From JAZKIX01 sp040384645 (GTDB lineage: Bacteria > Pseudomonadota > Gammaproteobacteria > Burkholderiales > Burkholderiaceae_D), in assembly GCA_040384645.1 (NCBI GenBank), contig JAZKIX010000031.1, positions 1-11,291 of the forward strand: a DNA stretch of 11,291 bases, read 5' to 3'. This document shows positions 1 through 6,996 of the stretch, one piece after another. Both the position numbers and the translations under genes were made by a program. Every line of letters begins with the position of its first letter. Positions within the stretch are counted from its first letter, which is position 1. Below the pieces are notes generated by a model that did not search any database, was not told the DNA's origin, and worked only from the letters and a program-made list of their open reading frames with translations.

Positions 1-38
1 GCAGCATTGGCGTTAGTTTGCGGGAGAGCAGAGAAGAT

Positions 39-620
39 TTATTCATTATCAGACTCGGTCTTTTCAGTAGATGGTTCATCTGCTTTGCGCGGTGCATGCG
101 TTTGGCGCAGGTAGCGAGCCGTATTATGGGTTGGTCCAGGATGTGCCGGGCGCGACAAGAAGCGAGAAAGTTCTTGCAGCGCACGTTGATAGACATCACG
201 TTTGAATTCGATGACGACATCGAGCGGCACCCAGTATTCGTGCCAGCGCCACGCGTCGAACTCTGGGTGTTCAGTCATACGTAAATTGACGTCGCAATCG
301 CGACCTACCATGCGCAGCAAAAACCAGATTTGCTTTTGGCCTTTGTAATGGCCGCGAATTTCCCGCTTGATGAAATGATCGGGGACTTCATAGCGCAGCC
401 AGTCGCGTGTACGGCCGATGATTTTGACATGCTCCGCCCGCAAGCCGACTTCTTCTTCCAGCTCGCGATACATTGCCTGTTCGGGTGTTTCGCCGAATTT
501 GATACCGCCCTGCGGGAACTGCCACGAGTGCTCGCGCACCCGCTTGCCCCACCAAACTTCATTCTGGGCGTTGATCAAAATAATGCCGACGTTTGGGCGA
601 AAGCCTTCACGATCCAGCAT
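39..620 (-). CDS. rppH: RNA 5'-pyrophosphohydrolase RppH (Nudix hydrolase)
   Basis: This is a 193-residue Nudix hydrolase of the RppH/NudH family, which removes pyrophosphate from the 5' triphosphate end of RNAs in the cytoplasm and so primes them for RNase E decay. The protein opens with MLDREGFRPNVGIIL, typical of RppH. A complete Nudix box (G-x5-E-x7-RE-L-x-EE-x-G-L) spans residues 38-60, with the metal-binding glutamates at 53, 56 and 57. WQFPQGG just before it (33-39) is also an RppH hallmark. The frame is open for 13 more codons upstream, but the start at 620 is preferred because GAGGTG lies about 5 bases before it and because family homology begins there. Residues from about 158 on form a charged, low-complexity tail; E. 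coli RppH is about 176 residues, so the core is complete. It is divergent from proS. The function call is firm. Confidence 0.95.
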   Translation of the reverse strand: MLDREGFRPNVGIILINAQNEVWWGKRVREHSWQFPQGGIKFGETPEQAMYRELEEEVGLRAEHVKIIGRTRDWLRYEVPDHFIKREIRGHYKGQKQIWFLLRMVGRDCDVNLRMTEHPEFDAWRWHEYWVPLDVVIEFKRDVYQRALQELSRFLSRPAHPGPTHNTARYLRQTHAPRKADEPSTEKTESDNE

Positions 621-696
621 ATTGCACCTCAAACTTTCTGCGGCTAACGGTACCCTCAATCGTAAATCGGCTTCTATACGGCCTCATACCGTCGCG

Positions 697-712
697 CGCA
701 CGATGACGTGCG
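697..712. repeat. Perfect 6-bp inverted repeat between divergent rppH and proS
   Basis: CGCACG (697-702) and CGTGCG (707-712) flank the loop ATGA. There is no T-run on either side, so it is not an intrinsic terminator. Its place in the 201-bp gap between two divergent genes would suit a protein-binding site or a 5'-UTR hairpin of rppH, but no known operator is recognised. The rest of this gap (621-821) holds the rppH Shine-Dalgarno sequence and presumably both promoters; I could not assign convincing -35/-10 pairs. Confidence 0.4.
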
Positions 713-821
713 AACAACGGAGACAGTAATCAATTGTGCGAAGAGTGGGTGCATCAGCCAGCTAATCCTTTAAAATTGAGTTGATTATAACCTTCTCTCT
801 TTTTAAAAAGAATTCATCGTC

Positions 822-2555
822 ATGCGTGCATCCCGTTTTTTCATTTCCACTCTTAAAGAAGCCCCTTCCGACGCAGAAATCGTCAGCCATAAACTGATGA
901 TGCGCGCCGGCATGATCAAGCGCCTCGGTTCCGGCATCTACACTTACATGCCTATCGGTTTGCGCGTGATTCGCAAGGTGGAAGCGATCGTGCGGGAAGA
1001 AATGAACCGTGCCAACGGGATTGAGTTATTGATGCCTTTGGTTCAACCTGCCGAGCTGTGGCAAGAGACTGGGCGCTGGGACAAGATGGGCGCTGAACTG
1101 ATGCGCGTCAAAGACCGTCACGGTCGCGAATATGCGATTCAACCGACGTCGGAAGAAGTTGTGACCGACGTGGTGCGTACCGAGATCAAATCTTACCGTC
1201 AGTTGCCGCTGAATTTTTACCATATTCAAACCAAATTCCGTGATGAACGTCGCCCACGTTTTGGTTTGATGCGTGGACGCGAATTCACGATGAAAGATGC
1301 CTACTCTTTCGATCGCGATGTCGAAGGTTTGAAGCGTTCTTACCAAATCATGTTCGATGCCTACGTAAAGATTTTCAATCGCTTCGGTTTGCAGTTCCGC
1401 GCGGTGGCGGCGGATAACGGCGCCATCGGCGGTTCCGGTTCGCACGAGTTCCACGTGATTGCAGATACCGGTGAAGACGCGATTGTCTACTGTCCAACGT
1501 CTGACTATGCGGCCAATATGGAAGCGGCAGAAGCCGTCGTTCCAGCGACTCCACGCGGTGTGGCGACACAAGCATTGACCAAGACGTCAACGCCGGGAAA
1601 ATCCAAATGCGAAGACGTCGCCGACCTGCTGAAATTGCCATTGGCACAAACCGTCAAGTCGATTGTTTTGACGGTGGAAAAAGAAGAGAAGGGCGTCGTC
1701 AATAAAGAAGTCTGGTTATTGCTATTGCGCGGCGATCATGAATTGAATGAAGTAAAAGCCGGGAAAATCCCAGGTATGACCGACTATCGCTTTGCCAGCG
1801 AGGCAGAGATTGTTGAATGGTTTGGCACACCACCAGGTTATCTGGGTCCGATCAATACCAAGAAGCCGGTCAAGCTGGTAGTAGATCGCACAGTTGCAGC
1901 GATGAGCGATTTTGTCTGCGGTGCCAATGAAGTCGACTTCCATTTCACCGGTGTTAACTGGGGCCGCGATCTGCCAGAAGCAACCGTGCTTGATATTCGC
2001 AACGTGGTCGAAGGCGATGCATCACCGGACGGCAAAGGTGTGCTGGCAATTCAGCGCGGGATTGAAGTTGGCCACGTGTTCCAGCTGGGTACGGCTTATT
2101 CCGAGAAGATGAAAGCGACTTACCTCGATGAAAACGGCAAACCGCAATTGATACAAATGGGCTGTTACGGTATCGGTGTAACGCGCATCTTGGGTGCTGC
2201 GATTGAGCAGAACTTCGACGACAAGGGCATCATCTGGCCGGCTGCGTTGGCGCCGTTTGAAGTGGTGTTGTGCCCTATGGGTTACGATCGTAGCGAAAGC
2301 GTCAAGGCAGAGACAGAAAAATTGTATGAAACCTTGCAGGTCGCTGGCGTCGACGTAATCCTGGATGATAGGGGTGAGCGTCCAGGCGCGATGTTTGCCG
2401 ATTGGGAATTGATCGGCGCACCGCATCGTATCGTGATCGGTGAGCGTGGCTTGAAAGAAGGCAAGCTGGAATATCAAGGTCGTCGCGACACCGAAGCAAC
2501 TGCGGTCGCGCTCGATGAAATGCTCGCGTTTGTTAAAGCCAAATTGGCGGCGTGA
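822..2555 (+). CDS. proS: Prolyl-tRNA synthetase, bacterial type with editing domain
   Basis: This 577-residue class II aminoacyl-tRNA synthetase charges tRNA-Pro with proline in the cytoplasm. The catalytic core shows motif 1 near residues 60-80, the QPTSEE element (107-112), motif 2 from FRDERRPRFG (139-148) to RGREFTMKDAYSF (151-163), and motif 3 GCYGIGVTRILGA (447-459). Between motifs 2 and 3, at about 224-408, is the inserted YbaK-like domain that hydrolyses mischarged Ala-tRNA-Pro. It retains a lysine at 279, the position of the key Lys in E. coli ProS, and a histidine at 374 in the region of the E. coli editing His. The C-terminal anticodon-binding domain begins at about 475 (APFEVVLCP). 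Length matches the long bacterial form. The ribosome binding site before the ATG is weak (an AAAAAG run). The stop codon is shared with the start of the next gene. Confidence 0.98.
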   Translation: MRASRFFISTLKEAPSDAEIVSHKLMMRAGMIKRLGSGIYTYMPIGLRVIRKVEAIVREEMNRANGIELLMPLVQPAELWQETGRWDKMGAELMRVKDRHGREYAIQPTSEEVVTDVVRTEIKSYRQLPLNFYHIQTKFRDERRPRFGLMRGREFTMKDAYSFDRDVEGLKRSYQIMFDAYVKIFNRFGLQFRAVAADNGAIGGSGSHEFHVIADTGEDAIVYCPTSDYAANMEAAEAVVPATPRGVATQALTKTSTPGKSKCEDVADLLKLPLAQTVKSIVLTVEKEEKGVVNKEVWLLLLRGDHELNEVKAGKIPGMTDYRFASEAEIVEWFGTPPGYLGPINTKKPVKLVVDRTVAAMSDFVCGANEVDFHFTGVNWGRDLPEATVLDIRNVVEGDASPDGKGVLAIQRGIEVGHVFQLGTAYSEKMKATYLDENGKPQLIQMGCYGIGVTRILGAAIEQNFDDKGIIWPAALAPFEVVLCPMGYDRSESVKAETEKLYETLQVAGVDVILDDRGERPGAMFADWELIGAPHRIVIGERGLKEGKLEYQGRRDTEATAVALDEMLAFVKAKLAA

Positions 2556-3256
2556 TTGTTTTGATGCAGCTGGCGATGGCAAATATTGTCGTTCGACGAC
2601 GTAGCGTTGAGGGCGGTAATCGACAGCTTTCGCTGCTTGCATCACGATTGTTCAGTTGCATATTGATCGTCAGTACATTTTTGTTTTTACTGACGAATGC
2701 TTCTGCGGTTTTCGCGGGCAATCAAAAAGAAGAAGCCATGGCAGATTCGGTGCGCATGGCTTTGTCGCGCGCGATTTCCGATCCTCGTCCGCCTATCCCG
2801 AAATTCATCGATATCAAGGAACGCTTGGCCTACCTGCAATGGCTGGGCGATATGTCGGACCGGCTCGCCAAGCGTATTCCCGATAGGCAGGTACGCATTG
2901 AGTTCTTGCGTACGGTTTGGTATGAGGCCCGACGTGCCGGTCTTGATCCAGCGCTGGTGCTCGGACTGATACAAGTGGAATCGGCATTCCGCAAATATGC
3001 AGTGTCGCCGGTAGGTGCGCACGGTTACATGCAAGTCATGCCATTCTGGACGCGCGTGATCGGCGATGGCGATCGCAGCAAGCTATTTCACATGCAAACC
3101 AATTTGCGTTTTGGCTGCTCTATCTTGCGCATGTATCTGGATATGGAAAAAGGCGATTTATTTCTTGCGTTAGGTCGCTACAACGGTAGTCGCGGCCGCG
3201 CCGAATACCCGAATTCGGTATTGGCATCCTGGAGAAATTGGGAGCATCAGCCTTGA
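2552..3256 (+). CDS. Lytic transglycosylase, SLT family, exported
   Basis: This is a 234-residue protein of the soluble lytic transglycosylase (SLT, lysozyme-like) fold, which cleaves peptidoglycan glycan strands to 1,6-anhydro-muropeptides in the periplasm. Residues 17-55 look like a signal peptide: arginines, a hydrophobic stretch LFSCILIVSTFLFLL (33-47), then SAVFA before Gly56, a plausible signal peptidase I site. The catalytic region holds QVES with the presumed catalytic Glu143, GAHGYMQVMP (155-164, usual form GAxGLMQxMP) and RYNGS (209-213, usual YNAG). The chosen GTG start overlaps the proS stop (GTGA), implying translational coupling, with a GGCGG run just upstream. In-frame ATGs at 2564 and 2576 are alternatives and leave the signal peptide intact. 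Family call is strong; the exact Mlt/Slt subtype and gene name are not assigned. Confidence 0.87.
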   Translation: MIVLMQLAMANIVVRRRSVEGGNRQLSLLASRLFSCILIVSTFLFLLTNASAVFAGNQKEEAMADSVRMALSRAISDPRPPIPKFIDIKERLAYLQWLGDMSDRLAKRIPDRQVRIEFLRTVWYEARRAGLDPALVLGLIQVESAFRKYAVSPVGAHGYMQVMPFWTRVIGDGDRSKLFHMQTNLRFGCSILRMYLDMEKGDLFLALGRYNGSRGRAEYPNSVLASWRNWEHQP

Positions 3257-3340
3257 TTGGCAAACGTTGTATCAGGATGAAATGAGAGCGCAATAATTAA
3301 AAAATCAAGACAGCACATCGGATGAATATTTGCAGCAGAA

Positions 3341-3373
3341 ACAAAAACGCCCGCGCGATGCGGGCGTTTTTGT
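3341..3373. terminator. Bidirectional intrinsic terminator, perfect 14-bp stem
   Basis: ACAAAAACGCCCGC (3341-3354) and GCGGGCGTTTTTGT (3360-3373) are exact reverse complements around a 5-nt loop. The GC-rich core is bordered by five A's on the left and five T's on the right, so it can terminate transcription from both directions. It sits between the lytic transglycosylase gene (ends 3256, plus) and the SWIB/histone-like gene (stop codon starts at 3390, minus), exactly where a shared terminator for convergent genes is expected. Confidence 0.93.
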
Positions 3374-3389
3374 TTGGTACCTGAAAAAA

Positions 3390-3842
3390 TTATTTCAAGT
3401 GACCGGAGATGAGTTTGGTCATCTCGAACATCGATACTTGTTTCTTGCCACCAAAGACTGCTTTCAGTTTTTCATCGGCATCGATCATGCGTTTGTTTTC
3501 TGGGTTTTGCAGTTTGAACTTCTTGATGTATTCCCACACTTTTTTAGTTACTTCAGTGCGAGGTGCTGGTGCTGCACCGATAACAGCGGCCAACAGTGCG
3601 GACGGTGTTACTGGTTTCATGAACGCAGCGTTAGGCTTGCGTGCAGTCGCTGGTTTTTTAGCGGCTACTTTTTTTGCTGCCGGTTTTTTTACTGCGACTT
3701 TTTTCGCTGCTGGTTTTTTAGCGGCTACTTTTTTGGCTGGCGCTGCTTTTTTAGCTGGCGCTGCTTTTTTAGCGACTACTTTTTTTGCTACTGGTTTCTT
3801 AGCGGCCGGTTTTTTGGCTGCTGGTTTTTTGGCTGTTGCCAT
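3390..3842 (-). CDS. Histone H1-like Lys/Ala-rich tail fused to SWIB domain
   Basis: This is a 150-residue basic protein in two parts. Residues 1-68 are almost only Ala, Lys, Pro and Val, with twelve Lys-Lys pairs spaced mostly five residues apart (units such as PAAKK, VAAKK, AAPAKK). This is the composition of eukaryotic H1 C-terminal tails and of bacterial H1-like proteins. Residues about 73-150 match the SWIB/MDM2 fold: FMKPVTPSALLAAVIG, then KVWEYIKKFKLQNPENKR, and a C-terminal helix ending in KLISGHLK. It is expected to bind nucleic acid or act in nucleoid organisation; the SWIB partner in bacteria is not established. The frame is open upstream to 3887, but the start at 3842 is chosen because a strong GAAGGAGG lies 8 bases upstream and the Lys/Ala pattern begins there. 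It is monocistronic, ending in the shared terminator. Domain call is firm; role is inferred. Confidence 0.92.
   Translation of the reverse strand: MATAKKPAAKKPAAKKPVAKKVVAKKAAPAKKAAPAKKVAAKKPAAKKVAVKKPAAKKVAAKKPATARKPNAAFMKPVTPSALLAAVIGAAPAPRTEVTKKVWEYIKKFKLQNPENKRMIDADEKLKAVFGGKKQVSMFEMTKLISGHLK
3645..3836 (-). repeat. Degenerate 15-18 bp coding repeats (Lys/Ala-rich tail)
   Basis: On the plus strand this stretch is a chain of units of the form GCTGGTTTTTTAGCGGCTAC with long T-runs, encoding the AAKKP-type pentapeptides of the histone-like tail on the minus strand. Most units are 15 bp (five codons) and two are 18 bp (AAPAKK). Such tracts expand or contract readily by replication slippage without shifting frame, so unit number may vary between strains. 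Confidence 0.85.
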
Positions 3843-4149
3843 CTTCAAACCTCCTTCACATTGTGTTGGGAAATTGCGCCACTTCACGCACCGCTAATAG
3901 TGGTGTGGTTTTTCTTGCTGTGCAAGTGTTTTTTGAGTGTTTCACGTGGTATTTGTAGGTTGCGCGCCACGCAGGTATCACAGAGGGAAAACGGCAAATG
4001 CTTTATCCGGTACGCACAATTCAAATTTGCTTGTCTCCGACAGGCGGATGCATTTGAATTTTTGCGATCGAAGTTAAAGTTTAAAAAGGCATTTTGCGAT
4101 TAAGCTTGTGATGCCATAGGCGGATGCACCATTGAAGTGCCGCACAATG
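3843..4149. other. Non-coding gap upstream of the SWIB/histone-like gene
   Basis: No credible gene was found here. The left end carries the strong Shine-Dalgarno of the histone-like gene (3850-3857 on the minus strand) and a weak hairpin CACCGC-TAATA-GTGGTG (3889-3905, one G:T pair) in its 5' UTR. The middle has a 9-bp inverted repeat (AATTCAAAT 4018-4026, ATTTGAATT 4052-4060), and two short direct repeats: AGGCGGATGCA at 4042-4052 and 4118-4128, and TTTTGCGAT at 4060-4068 and 4092-4100. The promoter of the minus-strand gene must lie here, but no clear -35/-10 pair could be assigned. Confidence 0.6.
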
Positions 4150-4173
4150 AAAAAAGCCCGGCATAACCGGGCT
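4150..4173 (-). terminator. Intrinsic terminator of ffh
   Basis: On the plus strand AGCCCGG (4155-4161) and CCGGGCT (4167-4173) form a 7-bp GC-rich stem with a 5-nt loop, and six A's at 4150-4155 become the U-run when read on the minus strand. It lies 24 bases past the ffh stop codon. There is no matching T-run for the plus strand, so it is one-directional. Confidence 0.9.
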
Positions 4174-4197
4174 CGGGTACTTTGTCGAAACTGAAAA

Positions 4198-5565
4198 TCA
4201 GCGCATGCCCGGCATCATGCCTTTCATGCCGCGCATCATTTTCATCATGTTGCCGCCTTTAAGCTTCTTCATCATGGTTTGCATCTGGTCGAATTGCGCC
4301 AGCATGCGGTTGACTTCCTGCACCTGAACGCCGGCGCCGGTAGCGATGCGACGCTTGCGCGAGGCCTTGATCAACTCTGGTTTGGCGCGCTCCTGGGGCG
4401 TCATCGAATTGATGATGCCTTCCATGCGGATCACCTGTTTGTCCGCCATGCCCATGTTGGCACCGCTAGCCGCCTGCTGCAGTTGCGCCGGCAGTTTGTC
4501 CATCAGATTGGACATGCCGCCCATTTTTTTCATTTGCGCGAGCTGCGATTTGAAGTCGTTCAGGTCAAATTTTCCGCCGACCTTGATTTTTTTGGCCAGC
4601 CCTTCGGCCGCTTCCATGTCGACGCCTTTGCGGGCTTCTTCGACCAGGGCCATGATGTCGCCCATGCCGAGAATACGGTCTGCCATACGGACTGGATCGA
4701 AGGCTTCGAGGCCATCCAGCTTCTCTGCGACGCCGGCGAACTTGATCGGCTTGCCGGTAATGTGACGTACCGATAGCGCCGCACCACCGCGTGAATCGCC
4801 GTCCAGTTTTGTCAGCACGATACCGGTCAGAGGCAGCGCATCGCTAAACGCTTTGGCAGTGTTGATTGCATCCTGGCCGAGCATCGCATCGACGACGAAC
4901 AGGGTTTCGATAGGCTTGACTGCAGCGTGAATGGCCGAGATTTCCTGCATCATCGCTTCATCTATGCCGAGACGACCGGCGGTATCGATGATCAGGACGT
5001 CGTGATAATGCCGTTTGGCGTAATCCAGCGCAGCCAGTGCGATGTCGACCGGTGTGTCGCTAGGCTCGGACGGGAAGAAGTCTGCGCCGACTTGTTCGGT
5101 CACGGTTTTCAGTTGACCAATTGCGGCCGGGCGATAAACGTCGGCGGAAACGGTCAGGACTTTTTTCTTCTTTTGCTCACGCAGATACTTCGCCAGCTTA
5201 CCGACGGTGGTGGTTTTACCCGCACCCTGCAAGCCTGCCATCAAGATGATCGCCGGTGGTTGCGTCGCGAAACTGAGTTGCGAAGCCTCAGGGCCGAGAT
5301 CCGCGCCCATGATGGCTGCGAGTTCGCGCTGTACTACACCGACCAGTGCCTGGCCGGGCGAGAGCGAACCGATGACATCTTCGCCCATCGCTTTTTCTTT
5401 GACGCGGCTGATGAATTCGCGCACGGCAGGAAGTGCAACGTCGGCTTCGAGCAGGGCCAGACGAACTTCGCGCAGCATTTCTGCCGTATTCGCTTCCGTC
5501 AGGCGCGCTTCTCCGCGCATGGTTTTGACGGCTTTGGCTAGGCGTTGTGTGAGATTGTCGAGCAT
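4198..5565 (-). CDS. ffh: Signal recognition particle GTPase Ffh (SRP54)
   Basis: This 455-residue protein is the protein subunit of the bacterial signal recognition particle. With 4.5S RNA it binds hydrophobic signal sequences on nascent chains and delivers ribosomes to FtsY at the inner membrane. The N domain is residues 1-90. The G domain carries GLQGAGKT (111-118, P-loop), DTAGR (194-198) and TKLDGD (252-257). The M domain from about 325 is Met-rich, with the RNA-binding element SRKRRIATGAG (402-412) and a C-terminal Met/Gly/Lys tail (MMKMMRGMKGMMPGMR). The frame is open 38 codons further upstream, but MLDNLTQRLAKAV is the canonical Ffh start, so 5565 is used. No clear Shine-Dalgarno precedes that ATG. 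Length is as expected (E. coli 453). It is divergent from the CcsA-like gene, a neighbour relation also known from E. coli (ffh-ypjD). Confidence 0.98.
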   Translation of the reverse strand: MLDNLTQRLAKAVKTMRGEARLTEANTAEMLREVRLALLEADVALPAVREFISRVKEKAMGEDVIGSLSPGQALVGVVQRELAAIMGADLGPEASQLSFATQPPAIILMAGLQGAGKTTTVGKLAKYLREQKKKKVLTVSADVYRPAAIGQLKTVTEQVGADFFPSEPSDTPVDIALAALDYAKRHYHDVLIIDTAGRLGIDEAMMQEISAIHAAVKPIETLFVVDAMLGQDAINTAKAFSDALPLTGIVLTKLDGDSRGGAALSVRHITGKPIKFAGVAEKLDGLEAFDPVRMADRILGMGDIMALVEEARKGVDMEAAEGLAKKIKVGGKFDLNDFKSQLAQMKKMGGMSNLMDKLPAQLQQAASGANMGMADKQVIRMEGIINSMTPQERAKPELIKASRKRRIATGAGVQVQEVNRMLAQFDQMQTMMKKLKGGNMMKMMRGMKGMMPGMR

Positions 5566-5950
5566 GGGTATTTTGAATGTATGGTGAAAACTAGTTGCAG
5601 CGAAAATGACGCGCCTGCAACGGATGGCGCAGGCAGGTCTCATTTTAACCGATGCTGTGCCAGATGGCCGTGCTCTCATAGAGCTTGTTCTGGAAAATGG
5701 GTTTTAGGATATATATGTGTGGGCGCATCTTCTATAAGCGTTTTTCTCCGGCTAATGGTAATGTCGCGATAATAATTTCCTGCCGAATGGCAATACGCGG
5801 ATCAAGATATCGATTGATATCAAATTGCGATTTGATTGAAATTTGGCAAAATCCATGACGCAAAGCTAACTTGGACTTTTAGGTAAATAGAGTACGGTGA
5901 TGTTGATTTCCCCGACGGGAAGCCCGAATTACATGGTGTAAACTTAAACG
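5566..5950. other. 385-bp gap between divergent ffh and ccsA-like gene
   Basis: No credible gene or RNA was recognised. Near the ffh end is an inverted repeat GCCTGC (5613-5618) / GCAGGC (5629-5634), which would fall in the ffh 5' UTR. Further on, GATATC occurs twice ten bases apart (5806-5811, 5816-5821), followed by CAAAT-TGCG-ATTTG (5821-5834). Just before the ccsA-like start, CCC (5911-5913), CGGG (5916-5919) and CCCG (5923-5926) could form two alternative small stems. Both promoters must be here, but none is clear enough to place. Confidence 0.5.
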
Positions 5951-6760
5951 ATGTATATATATCTTTTTATCCTGGCGGCCTTGTTCTATGCGGTGTGCGC
6001 ATGTCTGCCGTCGAAAAAACGCCTGGTAATTTCAATCGGCACCTTGATTGGATGGCTGTTGCATGGTGGCGCCTTGTGGGCGGATACGATTACGTCCAAT
6101 TCTTTGCGCATGGGTTTTGCGATCATGCTGTCGGGGACTTTGTGGATTTCTGTCGCGGCCTACTGGCTGGAGAATCGTAACTTCACACTGGATGGTTTAC
6201 GTATCCTGGTGCTGCCATGTGCTGCGGTTGGCGTTCTCTTGCCTATGGTTTTCCCCGGTAGCGTGATTGAGTTGAATGGTCGCTCCATGCTTTTCCCGTG
6301 GCACATTGCCATTGCGATGTTGGCATACAGCACACTGACCATTGCCGCCTTTCATGCGATTTTGATGGCACTGCAGGAATCCAAACTGCATACTCGTCTG
6401 AATGCACAAAAAACCGGTTTGTTTGCGATGGCGATTGATCGCTTGCCGGCCTTGCTGACGATGGAAAAATTGCTATTCCGCTTGATCGGTTTTGGCTTCT
6501 TTTTGCTGACCTTAACCGTTTTGTCCGGAGTTATTTTTTCCGAAGAATTGTTTGGGCAGGCGTTCAAGTGGGAGCATAAAACCATTTTCACGATGTTGTC
6601 CTGGCTCCTGTTCGGCATCTTGCTGGCCGGGCGTAAATGGCGCGGCTGGCGTGGCAAGACGGCACTCAGTTTTACGCTGACCGGTTTTACGACCTTGTTG
6701 CTTGCGTACGTAGGCAGCCGTTTCGTGCTGGAAGTGGTATTGCATCGGGGACTTGCATGA
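5951..6760 (+). CDS. ypjD: CcsA/YpjD-like cytochrome c assembly family membrane protein
   Basis: This is a 269-residue polytopic inner-membrane protein with about eight hydrophobic segments (roughly 2-19, 25-43, 53-72, 85-103, 116-138, 178-195, 211-227, 238-262). The second half fits the CcmC/CcmF/CcsA family: PWHIAIAMLAYSTL with His118, and KWEHKTIFTMLSWLLFGILL with His209, followed by a basic RKWRGWRGK loop. His38 (LLHGG) and His118/His209 are candidates for heme contact. Family members handle heme in cytochrome c maturation, but the YpjD branch lacks a proven role, so a specific reaction is not claimed. The ATG has no strong Shine-Dalgarno. The neighbourhood (beside ffh) matches E. coli ypjD and supports the name. 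It starts a close-packed run, with its TGA overlapping the next ATG. Confidence 0.85.
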   Translation: MYIYLFILAALFYAVCACLPSKKRLVISIGTLIGWLLHGGALWADTITSNSLRMGFAIMLSGTLWISVAAYWLENRNFTLDGLRILVLPCAAVGVLLPMVFPGSVIELNGRSMLFPWHIAIAMLAYSTLTIAAFHAILMALQESKLHTRLNAQKTGLFAMAIDRLPALLTMEKLLFRLIGFGFFLLTLTVLSGVIFSEELFGQAFKWEHKTIFTMLSWLLFGILLAGRKWRGWRGKTALSFTLTGFTTLLLAYVGSRFVLEVVLHRGLA

Positions 6761-6993
6761 AATTGTTGTTATGGGCCGGCATTATCTTTGCGGTCATATG
6801 GATACTCCGCAGTAAAAAATCTTCCTCCAAAGTCGATTCTTCGAAACCACCCCCAGAGGGCAATGCACATGCGGAAGCAATGTTGAGTTGCGCGCATTGC
6901 AAGACTTATTTCCCTGCCTCTGAAGCGGTATTTGATTCTTCAAATACTGCATTTTGCAGTGCCGAGCATCGTGCCCAGCATGTGGTTCGTTAA
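6757..6993 (+). CDS. Small PP0621-type protein: membrane anchor plus Cys motif
   Basis: This 78-residue protein has an N-terminal hydrophobic segment (residues 2-17, LLLWAGIIFAVIWIL), a positive, Ser/Pro-rich linker (19-36) and a C-terminal CAHC (45-48) followed by FCSAEH (66-71). Cys45, Cys48, Cys67 and His71 could form a small zinc-type knuckle, probably on the cytoplasmic side given the Arg/Lys after the anchor. The overall form fits the PP0621 family of uncharacterised proteins. The ATG overlaps the stop of the preceding gene (ATGA), and CGGGGA lies about 6 bases upstream, so translation is likely coupled. It is followed after three bases by pilS. The longer upstream frame from 6637 is rejected because it lies inside the preceding gene. 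Function is unknown. Confidence 0.85.
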   Translation: MKLLLWAGIIFAVIWILRSKKSSSKVDSSKPPPEGNAHAEAMLSCAHCKTYFPASEAVFDSSNTAFCSAEHRAQHVVR

Positions 6994-6996
6994 TTC

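Noticed and set aside
1026..1571. Minus-strand open frame of 181 codons inside proS
   Set aside because: It is antisense to the proS catalytic and editing regions and has no supporting motif.
2022..2645. Minus-strand open frame of 207 codons across the end of proS
   Set aside because: It lies opposite a complete, well-recognised proS and has no recognisable domain.
3645..3836. Regular repeats suggestive of a CRISPR-like array
   Set aside because: Units are 15-18 bp without unique spacers and encode AAKKP pentapeptides in frame.
3330..4103. Plus-strand open frame of 257 codons, very rich in Phe and Cys
   Set aside because: It is the antisense reading of the Lys/Ala repeat gene; the Phe/Cys pattern follows from complementing AAG/GCA-type codons, and no start signal or family match is present.
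4927..5541. Plus-strand open frame of 204 codons inside ffh
   Set aside because: It is a shadow of ffh, whose GTPase motifs on the minus strand are complete.
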